This document shows, piece by piece, positions 56,419 through 64,000 of a stretch of 64,000 nucleotides of DNA. The position numbers and the translations under genes are program-made. The stretch is from Flavobacterium sp. MedPE-SWcel (lineage in GTDB: Bacteria > Bacteroidota > Bacteroidia > Flavobacteriales > Flavobacteriaceae). The DNA lies in contig MPCW01000006.1 of the NCBI GenBank assembly GCA_001874325.1, positions 99,183 through 163,182 on the forward strand, written 5' to 3'. Under the pieces are notes generated by a model. That model made no database searches, had not been told where the DNA came from, and worked only from the letters and a program-made list of their open reading frames with translations. The stretch's first letter is position 1. The number at the start of each line of letters is the position of its first letter.

Positions 56419-57513
56419 ATGAAATATATATATCCATTTGCAGCTTTATTATTATTCTTAACAGCTTGCAAAGAAGAAAAAAAAGAAGAGAAAGAAGTTG
56501 TTGACAGAAGTAATACCGACTGGGTATTTCATAAACTAGAAGGTGATGTAAAATCTATTACCACAAAATCTAACAAAGTTTTAAATACTAATTTAGATCT
56601 AGGAGAAACAAAACATGAGAACTCTACAGCTCATAACAATGAATTACAGTTTGATGAAAACGGAGTACTTATTTTAGAAAAAAAACTTAATTCTAAAGGA
56701 GGTGCTCATGAACAAATAACCTATAAAGGGCGTGATAGAAAACTAGAACAAGTACAATATATAAGTAATAAACCTGGTATTAAAACAATTTTTGGATGGG
56801 ATGATACTGGGGAACATAACACCTCTATTTCTAGAAAAAATGCTGACAATAGTCAGATTGATCGTAAGAAAATGAGATATGAAAACGGGAACCTTGTTGA
56901 GAAGATGACTTATAATGGACAAGATAACCCTATAGATAGGATTACTTATATATATGATAACAATAATAACTTAGTAGGTGAAAATCTTTACTTAGGAACT
57001 GAATTTGTTCAAATAAAAAATACTTACCAATATAACGATAGTAATCAAAAAACTGCTAATATTCGTTATAATAAAGAATCTGAGGTTATATTCAACACAC
57101 AATATGAATATGATGAAGATAACTTAACACTTAAAAAAGTTGTAAACAAAGATGGAGAAGTAGAGTACTTAGAAGAAATGGTTTATGATACTAAAGGTAA
57201 TATAACCGCAAAAATTACCATGGATAAGTTTGATACTCGTAAAACAGCTGAAAAATTTGAATATGACAATAACAATAATAAAATATCATGGCTGATTACT
57301 AAAGATGGTGAAACTTCCTTAAAAGTAACTTATAGATATAATGATGAGGGAGATTTATTAGAATCACACATGATTAGAGGTGCTGATAATTTTACAGATA
57401 AAAGAACTTATACTTACACCTATGATGATGAAGGTAATTGGACTCAAAAAATTATAACTATAAATGACGTACCTAGCTTTATTGAAAAAAGAAGCATTAT
57501 ATATCATAATTAA
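56419..57513 (+). CDS. Lipoprotein with YD/RHS-like tyrosine-rich repeats
   Basis: Lipobox LFLTAC; repeated units such as RITYIYDNNNNLVGE, NTYQYNDSNQKTAN, YRYNDEGDLLES, YTYDDEGNWTQK. Confidence 0.75.
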   Translation: MKYIYPFAALLLFLTACKEEKKEEKEVVDRSNTDWVFHKLEGDVKSITTKSNKVLNTNLDLGETKHENSTAHNNELQFDENGVLILEKKLNSKGGAHEQITYKGRDRKLEQVQYISNKPGIKTIFGWDDTGEHNTSISRKNADNSQIDRKKMRYENGNLVEKMTYNGQDNPIDRITYIYDNNNNLVGENLYLGTEFVQIKNTYQYNDSNQKTANIRYNKESEVIFNTQYEYDEDNLTLKKVVNKDGEVEYLEEMVYDTKGNITAKITMDKFDTRKTAEKFEYDNNNNKISWLITKDGETSLKVTYRYNDEGDLLESHMIRGADNFTDKRTYTYTYDDEGNWTQKIITINDVPSFIEKRSIIYHN

Positions 57514-57556
57514 TCTAGTATTGTAACATAAGCTACATTTCTAATTAATCGATAAA

Positions 57557-57590
57557 AACAGCGAGGCTTTAAAAGCCTCGCTGTTTTTTT
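57557..57590. terminator. Rho-independent terminator
   Basis: AACAGCGAGGCTTTAAAAGCCTCGCTGTTTTTTT. Confidence 0.88.
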
Positions 57591-57618
57591 ATATAATACT
57601 AAATATTAAACTTTACTT

Positions 57619-57644
57619 AAAAACATTCATAACTGAATGTTTTT
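57619..57644. promoter_or_regulatory. Candidate TetR operator: perfect 11-bp arms, 4-bp spacer
   Basis: AAAAACATTCA-TAAC-TGAATGTTTTT just upstream of TATATTTG -7 box (57649-57656) and ATG 57661. Confidence 0.65.
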
Positions 57645-57660
57645 AATCTATATTTGAATC

Positions 57661-58263
57661 ATGGAGCAAAAATTGAAATCAGAATTAACAAAACAAATAA
57701 TTATAGACAGATCTTTCGTCTTGTTTTATGAAAATGGTTTTAAATCAACTAGTATATTAACTATAATGAAAGCTGCAAACCTTACAAAAGGCGCCTTTTA
57801 TCATCACTTTAAAAATAAAAAAGAGGTTGGAGTTACAGTAATAAGTCAAAAACTACAGGAGCGTGTTTATAACGCCATGATTGCTCCCTTATATAACTCT
57901 GGCAATGCTGCCAGAATACTAGAGGATACCTTTTATAAAAGAATTCAATCATTTTCATTATTTGAAAAAAAATATGGTTGTCCACTCAATAACTTAATAA
58001 ATGAAATAGGAGATACTGAGAAAGCTTACCAGTTAGCACTAAGAAAAATTATTGATGAATGGAAAATAGCAATAATAAACCTTATAGAAAAAGGGAAAAA
58101 AGAAGGTTCTATAAAAAACTCTACAAATAGTGCTTCATCAGCTACTTATTTAATAAGCGCATTTGAAGGTATAAGAGGCCTCAGAAAGTTATATGATAAT
58201 GACATTATACTTGATGAATACCTTTTAGGACTGAGTTTTTACATTAAACAAATAAGTATTTAA
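57661..58263 (+). CDS. TetR/AcrR-family transcriptional regulator
   Basis: FYENGFKSTSILTIMKAANLTKGAFYHHFKNKKEV HTH; KYGCPLNNL conserved Cys segment. Confidence 0.9.
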   Translation: MEQKLKSELTKQIIIDRSFVLFYENGFKSTSILTIMKAANLTKGAFYHHFKNKKEVGVTVISQKLQERVYNAMIAPLYNSGNAARILEDTFYKRIQSFSLFEKKYGCPLNNLINEIGDTEKAYQLALRKIIDEWKIAIINLIEKGKKEGSIKNSTNSASSATYLISAFEGIRGLRKLYDNDIILDEYLLGLSFYIKQISI

Positions 58264-58316
58264 ATCATCATGCTTAAGGGGTTTAAAAAATAAATATGAA
58301 TATAATTAAAGAAAAT

Positions 58317-59078
58317 ATGAAAAAAATTAGTTACGCATTATGCATCAGTACACTACTATTAACAAGTTGTAATACTTCTAAAAAAGACAATAATGAGACT
58401 ATGGGAATAAAAGAGGAAACAGTAAAAAAAACCTTAAAAGCCGACTTAGATAATAAAAAAGCAAGCTTTGAAGAAAAAGCACCAGATGAGAAAAAGAAAA
58501 TATATGTAGAGGGAATACAATCTGTAGTAGATAACAAAATTGTTGAAAATGCTTTACAAGTTGGTGATACTGCAATAAACTTCACCCTAAAAAATGCATC
58601 TAATAAAGAAGTGAATTTATATAGTGAATTAGAAAAAGGTCCTGTAGTTTTAATGTGGTATCGTGGTGGATGGTGTCCTTATTGTAATCTAACCTTACAA
58701 CACATGCAGCAATCATTACCTGAGTTTAAAGATCAAGGAGCTAATTTACTAGCATTAACTCCAGAGTTACCTGATAGTTCAATTTCTACAAAAGAAAAAA
58801 ATGAATTAGAGTTTCAAGTTCTAAGTGATATTAATAATAAAATCGCAAAAGAATATAAGGTTGTTTATAAGTTAACAGATGATGTTGCTAAGTCATATGA
58901 AAACAGTTTTGGTTTAAGTAAGTATAATGGAAATAATGACTCTGAACTTCCTTTAGCAGCTACCTATCTAATAGGTAAAGACAAAATAATAAAATATGCG
59001 TTTTTAGATGCTGAATATAGAAACAGAGCCGAACCAAAAGACATAATAGCAGCCCTAAAAAAATTGAATAATAAATAA
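58317..59078 (+). CDS. AhpC/TSA-family peroxiredoxin-like lipoprotein
   Basis: Lipobox LLLTSC; VLMWYRGGWCPYCNLTLQHMQQ. Confidence 0.88.
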   Translation: MKKISYALCISTLLLTSCNTSKKDNNETMGIKEETVKKTLKADLDNKKASFEEKAPDEKKKIYVEGIQSVVDNKIVENALQVGDTAINFTLKNASNKEVNLYSELEKGPVVLMWYRGGWCPYCNLTLQHMQQSLPEFKDQGANLLALTPELPDSSISTKEKNELEFQVLSDINNKIAKEYKVVYKLTDDVAKSYENSFGLSKYNGNNDSELPLAATYLIGKDKIIKYAFLDAEYRNRAEPKDIIAALKKLNNK

Positions 59079-59110
59079 TCGAAAATCTATCGTGTTATTT
59101 TACAAATAGT

Positions 59111-59154
59111 AAATAATGATAAAGGCTGCTAAATGGCAGCCTTTATCATTATTT
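59111..59154. terminator. Bidirectional terminator with 19-bp perfect stem
   Basis: AAATAATGATAAAGGCTGC-TAAATG-GCAGCCTTTATCATTATTT. Confidence 0.85.
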
Positions 59155-59178
59155 ACTCATATAGAGTTAGATTCTATT

Positions 59179-61812
59179 TTAACTAAGACTTGCTAAACTT
59201 TGCTCTATAGTAGCAATTTTAGCAAGGGCATCTGCCTCTTTTTGTTTTTCCATAGCAACTACTTTTTCAGGAGCGCTATTCACAAATTTTTCATTACTTA
59301 ATTTCTTCTGTACTGACTTTAAAAACCCTTTATTATACTCAAGCTCTTGCGTTAACTTCTCTATCTCCTCCTCTACATTAATCGCTCCTCCTACAGGTAT
59401 AAAGTACTCATTAGATTTTACCCTAAACGTTAAAGCTCCATTTACTGCTTCAGTAATATATTCTAGATTATCAACATTACCCAGTTTAGTTATTATACTA
59501 TCAAAAGAATTTGTAACCTTATCATTATTTACTATGCTTAATGATATCGTATCTTTAAAAGCTATATTCTTATCTTTTCTTATAGTTCTAATACCCGAAA
59601 TAACCTCTGATGCAATTTCGAAATCATTAATTATAGTTTCATCAACCGTTTTTATTTCTGGCCATTTAGCAATAATCAATGCTTCTTCTGAAGTTCTTTC
59701 AGCTATATGTTGCCATATCTCTTCTGTAAGGAACGGCATAAACGGATGTAGTAACTTCAAATTGTTTTCTAACATTTCAATAGCCTTATTATAAGTAATA
59801 CGATCTATTGGAGCTTGATAAGCAGGCTTAATCATCTCTAAAAACCAAGAACAGAAATCATCCCACACTAACTTATAAATAGCCATCAGAGCATCTGATA
59901 TTCTATACTTTTCAAAATGATCTTCTATCTCGGCAAGTGTTTTCTGTAGCTTAGCTTCATACCATTCAATAGCTTTTTTGCTATGATCAGGCTGAACAAC
60001 ATCATCGCTTACCTCCCACCCTTTTATAAGCTTAAAGGCATTCCATATCTTGTTAGAAAAAGCTTTACCTTGATTACATAACTCTTCATCAAACATTATA
60101 TCATTACCTGCCGATGCACTTAGTAATAAACCTACACGAACACCATCAGCACCAAATTTATCTATAAGATCTAATGGGTCTGGTGAGTTACCTAGTGATT
60201 TCGACATTTTTCGTCTTTGCTTATCACGAACTAAACCAGTAAGGTAAACATTATTGAATGGTTTTTTATCTGTATACTCATATCCTGCTACAATCATTCT
60301 AGCAACCCAGAAGAAAAGAATATCTGGACCAGTAACAAGATCATTCGTAGGATAATAATATTTGTACTCTTCATTCTCTGGATCCATTATTCCCCCAAAA
60401 ACAGCCATAGGCCATAACCATGAAGAGAACCAAGTATCTAATGCATCAGGATCTTGTTTCAATTCTTCTGCAGTAAGCGTAGCATTACCTGTCTTAGTTC
60501 TAGCTAATTCAAGTGCTTCTTCTTTAGTTTCAGCAACTACAAAATCTTCCTTACCATCTCCATAAAAATATGCTGGTATTTGCTGACCCCACCATAACTG
60601 ACGTGATATATTCCAATCACGAACATTCTCCATCCAATGGCGGTATGTATTATTAAAACGTTTTGGGTATAACTTTACATCTTCTGTTTCTAAAACAGCT
60701 TCAATAGCAGGTTTTGCAAGACCTTCCATCTTTAAAAACCATTGATCTGATAACCTTGGTTCTATTACAGCCTTTGTTCTTTCAGAAGTCCCCACCTTAT
60801 TAACATGGTTTTCTATCTTCTCCATGTATCCAGCAGCCTCTAGTTCCTTAGATATTTCATCACGAACTACAAAACGATCTTTACCTTCATAATGTAATCC
60901 GAAAGAGTTTAAAGTTGCATCTTCATTAAAGATATCTACTATTTCAAGATTATGTCTATCTCCTAATTCTTTATCATTAACATCATGTGCAGGGGTTACC
61001 TTTAAACATCCTGTACCAAACTCCATATCTACATACTCATCAAATATGATAGGTATAACACGATTAACTATTGGTACAATCGCACTTTTTCCTTTTAAAT
61101 GCGCATATCTTTCATCATTAGGATTGATACAGATAGCCGTATCTCCTAAAATTGTTTCAGGGCGGGTAGTTGCAATAACAACAAAATCCTCGGTACCTTC
61201 AATTTTATATTTTAAATGGTATAACTTACCTTGACGCTCTTCATGATTCACTTCTTCATCAGAAAGTGTCGTCTTAGCTTCAGGATCCCAGTTTACCATT
61301 CTATAACCTCTGTAAATTAAACCTTTGTTGTATAAATCAACAAACGATCGTATTACGGATGCACTCATATCAGGATCCATAGTAAACTTAGTACGTTCCC
61401 AGTCACAAGAAGCACCTAGTCTTTTAAGCTGATCTAATATTACTCCACCATATTTATCTGTCCAATCCCAAGCATGCTTTAAAAACTCATCACGAGTAAG
61501 ATCATTCTTGTTTATCCCCTCTTCTTTTAGTTTCGCAACCACCTTTGCCTCTGTAGCAATAGATGCATGATCAGTACCTGGTACCCAGCAAGCATTAAGC
61601 CCTTTAAGGCGTGCACGTCTTATCAATACATCTTGTATAGTGTTATTAAGCATATGCCCCATGTGCAACACTCCTGTTACATTTGGTGGTGGTATTACTA
61701 TAGTATACGGTTGCCTATGGTCAGGTTCTGAATGAAAAAAGTTATTCGTCATCCAGTAGTCATACCATTTTTGTTCTGCCGCTTTGGCATCAAATTGCGA
61801 TGGAATTGTCAT
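59179..61812 (-). CDS. valS: Valine--tRNA ligase
   Basis: [35 protein letters not shown]-terminal coiled-coil. Confidence 0.97.
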   Translation of the reverse strand: MTIPSQFDAKAAEQKWYDYWMTNNFFHSEPDHRQPYTIVIPPPNVTGVLHMGHMLNNTIQDVLIRRARLKGLNACWVPGTDHASIATEAKVVAKLKEEGINKNDLTRDEFLKHAWDWTDKYGGVILDQLKRLGASCDWERTKFTMDPDMSASVIRSFVDLYNKGLIYRGYRMVNWDPEAKTTLSDEEVNHEERQGKLYHLKYKIEGTEDFVVIATTRPETILGDTAICINPNDERYAHLKGKSAIVPIVNRVIPIIFDEYVDMEFGTGCLKVTPAHDVNDKELGDRHNLEIVDIFNEDATLNSFGLHYEGKDRFVVRDEISKELEAAGYMEKIENHVNKVGTSERTKAVIEPRLSDQWFLKMEGLAKPAIEAVLETEDVKLYPKRFNNTYRHWMENVRDWNISRQLWWGQQIPAYFYGDGKEDFVVAETKEEALELARTKTGNATLTAEELKQDPDALDTWFSSWLWPMAVFGGIMDPENEEYKYYYPTNDLVTGPDILFFWVARMIVAGYEYTDKKPFNNVYLTGLVRDKQRRKMSKSLGNSPDPLDLIDKFGADGVRVGLLLSASAGNDIMFDEELCNQGKAFSNKIWNAFKLIKGWEVSDDVVQPDHSKKAIEWYEAKLQKTLAEIEDHFEKYRISDALMAIYKLVWDDFCSWFLEMIKPAYQAPIDRITYNKAIEMLENNLKLLHPFMPFLTEEIWQHIAERTSEEALIIAKWPEIKTVDETIINDFEIASEVISGIRTIRKDKNIAFKDTISLSIVNNDKVTNSFDSIITKLGNVDNLEYITEAVNGALTFRVKSNEYFIPVGGAINVEEEIEKLTQELEYNKGFLKSVQKKLSNEKFVNSAPEKVVAMEKQKEADALAKIATIEQSLASLS

Positions 61813-61970
61813 AGTCTATTATTATATAATGTATTCCAAAAACTGTAGTCAATTTTTGGGTGATTGTATGCAAAAGTAACCATATAAGTAGAAATTTAAA
61901 AAAAGCATAGGTAATATTTGCACTTTAAATTAAACACTGTATTTTTACGTAAACAATTAAGAATTAAATC

Positions 61971-62399
61971 ATGAAAAAAATTCTAGGTTTAGTAACTACA
62001 ATTATAATTAGCGTTGCTACTTATGCTCAAACAGGACCAAAAATTGAATTTAAATCAGTAGCCATTGATTATGGAACTGTATATAAAGGAGAAGATGATG
62101 GAATACGTGTTTTTGAATTCACTAACACTGGAGATGCACCACTTATTGTAAAAAATGTGAAATCTAGCTGCGGATGTACTGTCCCAACCAAGCCTAAAAA
62201 ACCTATTGCTCCAGGAGAGTCAGATAAAATAGAAGTAAAATATAACATGAGACCAGGACCTATTAGAAAAACAATAACAGTAATGACTAACGCTGTTAAC
62301 TATGAAAACGGAACTGTAGCTCTTAAAATAAAAGGTTTAGTAAAATCACCAGGAGATGTAAATATTCTCGAAAAAAAGAAGACTTTACCAAATCAATAA
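61971..62399 (+). CDS. DUF1573 secreted protein
   Basis: IDYGTVYKGEDDGIRVFEFTNTGDAPLIVKNVKSSCGCTVPTKPKKPIAPGES. Confidence 0.92.
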   Translation: MKKILGLVTTIIISVATYAQTGPKIEFKSVAIDYGTVYKGEDDGIRVFEFTNTGDAPLIVKNVKSSCGCTVPTKPKKPIAPGESDKIEVKYNMRPGPIRKTITVMTNAVNYENGTVALKIKGLVKSPGDVNILEKKKTLPNQ

Positions 62400-62419
62400 A
62401 AAACTTAAATATATGTTTT

Positions 62420-62446
62420 AGCCCACGCAATCGCGTGGGCTTTTTG
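62420..62446 (+). terminator. Rho-independent terminator
   Basis: AGCCCACGCAATCGCGTGGGCTTTTTG. Confidence 0.88.
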
Positions 62447-62555
62447 TTTTATAACAATATCGCTAAATTTATACAAAATTTGATAAACCAAAAGTTGTAA
62501 AATATCTAAAAAATATTGCAAATTTGCCCAACTCAATTTATTAAATACACACACA

Positions 62556-63749
62556 ATGCCTAAAGTATCGCTGAAAGGGCAACAGATGCCTGAATCTCCT
62601 ATAAGAAAATTAGTTCCTTTCTCTGAAATAGCTAAACAAAAAGGGTTAAATGTTTATCATCTAAACATAGGTCAACCAGATATAAAAACACCAGAAGTAG
62701 CACTAAATGCTGTTAAAGATAATGCGCTTAAAACTCTTGAGTATAGTCATTCTGCAGGTTTTGAGAGTTATAGAGATAAATTAGCTAATTATTATCAAGA
62801 TCATGATATACAGGTTAACAAGTCTAATATAATTATTACTACGGGAGGTTCTGAGGCATTACTTTTTGCTATGGGTAGTACTATGGATGCTGGTGATGAA
62901 ATTATTATACCTGAGCCGTTTTATGCTAACTATAATGGCTTTTCAGTAGCTTCTGGTATTAACGTAGTTCCTGTTATTTCTACTATAGAAGAAGGCTTTG
63001 CTTTACCACCAGTTGCAGACTTTGAGAAACTAATAACTCCAAAAACAAAAGCTATATTAATATGTAACCCTGGAAACCCTACAGGATATTTATATACTAA
63101 AGAAGAAGTACAACAATTAGCTGAACTAGTTAAAAAACATGACCTTTTCCTTATAGCTGACGAAGTATACCGTGAGTTTACATATGATGGAGATAAACAT
63201 TACTCAGTTATGAATGTGAAAGGTATAGAAGATCATGCAATAATGATCGATTCTGTATCTAAGCGTTATAGTATGTGTGGAGCAAGAATAGGATGTGTCG
63301 TTTCTAAAAACAAAGGCGTTATGGAAGCAGCTATGAAATTTGCTCAAGCACGTCTTAGCCCTCCTACTCTAGCCCAAATAGCTAGTGAAGCAGCACTAGA
63401 TACTCCTCAAGAATATTTTGATGAAGTAATTAGTGAATATAAAGACAGAAGAGATACTCTTATAAACGGACTTAGTCAAATTGAAGGAGTAAAAGTAGCC
63501 ACACCAAAAGGAGCATTCTATTGCATTGCAAAACTACCAGTAGACAATGCTGACAATTTTGCACAATGGTTATTAGAAAGCTTTGAACTTAATGGAGAAA
63601 CAGTAATGGTAGCTCCTGCTGCAGGTTTTTATTCATCACCAAATGTAGGTACTACAGAAATACGTATTGCCTATGTATTAAAGAAAGAAGATTTGATACA
63701 ATCTATAGACATCCTAAAAGAAGCAATACAACAATACAACAGCAAGTAA
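62556..63749 (+). CDS. PLP-dependent aminotransferase (class I/II, aspartate aminotransferase-like)
   Basis: NIGQPDIKTPEVAL, CNPGNPTGYLYTKEEV, DSVSKRYSMCGARIG Schiff-base Lys. Confidence 0.92.
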   Translation: MPKVSLKGQQMPESPIRKLVPFSEIAKQKGLNVYHLNIGQPDIKTPEVALNAVKDNALKTLEYSHSAGFESYRDKLANYYQDHDIQVNKSNIIITTGGSEALLFAMGSTMDAGDEIIIPEPFYANYNGFSVASGINVVPVISTIEEGFALPPVADFEKLITPKTKAILICNPGNPTGYLYTKEEVQQLAELVKKHDLFLIADEVYREFTYDGDKHYSVMNVKGIEDHAIMIDSVSKRYSMCGARIGCVVSKNKGVMEAAMKFAQARLSPPTLAQIASEAALDTPQEYFDEVISEYKDRRDTLINGLSQIEGVKVATPKGAFYCIAKLPVDNADNFAQWLLESFELNGETVMVAPAAGFYSSPNVGTTEIRIAYVLKKEDLIQSIDILKEAIQQYNSK

Positions 63750-63772
63750 GTAAAGAATTACTTCACATAATA

Positions 63773-63812
63773 ATTAAAAAAGCCTCACAATATTGTGAGG
63801 CTTTTTTAATTA
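63773..63812. terminator. Bidirectional rho-independent terminator
   Basis: AAAAAAGCCTCACAATATTGTGAGGCTTTTTT. Confidence 0.88.
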
Positions 63813-63840
63813 TACATCAAACTTTAAATTTTAATAAAAA

Positions 63841-63870
63841 GAAAGGCGGTAAATATATTTACCGCCTTTC
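63841..63870. terminator. Second terminator hairpin, perfect 30-bp palindrome
   Basis: GAAAGGCGGTAAATATATTTACCGCCTTTC. Confidence 0.8.
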
Positions 63871-63897
63871 TTATCTAATCTAGTATTATTTACTGTC

Positions 63898-64000
63898 TTA
63901 CCTCTTCATCGCGAAGTGTGCTTTAAATTCTCTAGTAATTGGTTCTACTTGCCCTTCTACAGCTTCTCTAAAGGTTACTGTAAACCAGTAGTCATCTGCT
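63898..64000 (-). CDS. Partial CDS: C-terminus of a T9SS type B sorting-domain protein
   Basis: Minus-strand frame entering from 64000 reads DDYWFTVTFREAVEGQVEPITREFKAHFAMKR-stop, typical type B C-terminal sorting tail. Confidence 0.75.
   Translation of the reverse strand, partial: ADDYWFTVTFREAVEGQVEPITREFKAHFAMKR

Noticed and set aside
56419-57513. RHS/YD-repeat toxin candidate
   Set aside because: Small lipoprotein with only YD-like repeats, no toxin C-terminus, no immunity gene; not a polymorphic toxin on this evidence
1-64000. CRISPR arrays, tRNA/rRNA genes, insertion sequences, prophage
   Set aside because: No regularly spaced repeats, tRNA-like or rRNA-like sequences, transposase/integrase or phage structural motifs noticed on either strand

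Overview
AT-rich Bacteroidota/Flavobacteriaceae-type chromosomal window with about 60 CDS. I saw no rRNA, tRNA, CRISPR array, transposase or phage genes. Main blocks: (1) 1-8012, an exopolysaccharide-type cluster: Ig-like protein, GH5-like hydrolase, GT4 glycosyltransferase, flippase, TPR/beta-barrel protein. (2) 8151-14267, the standout: a same-strand signalling operon holding two different predicted heme NO sensors. These are an H-NOX next to an HNOBA-PAS-PAS histidine kinase, and a FIST (NosP-like) protein next to a NahK-like kinase. The operon also encodes a stand-alone receiver, a stand-alone Hpt and a LytTR response regulator, i.e. a fully split candidate phosphorelay. (3) 14384-16822, a T9SS-sorted DUF4114 protein. 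(4) 19.7-33.8 kb, a micro-oxic respiration island: hemN, SafE-like, fixH, ccoG, ccoP, ccoQ-like, fused ccoNO, ccoS, ccoI, a LytS/LytTR pair and an Fnr-like regulator, with three near-identical Fnr-type palindromes 53-55 bp upstream of hemN, ccoS and ccoI. (5) 33.9-64 kb, mostly housekeeping (trpG/pabA, ddl, coaD, pyrE, birA, rsfS, ftsH, cdsA, psd, valS, aminotransferase) with redox/stress genes and several regulators. All calls come from reading protein motifs and DNA by eye; no database search was run.
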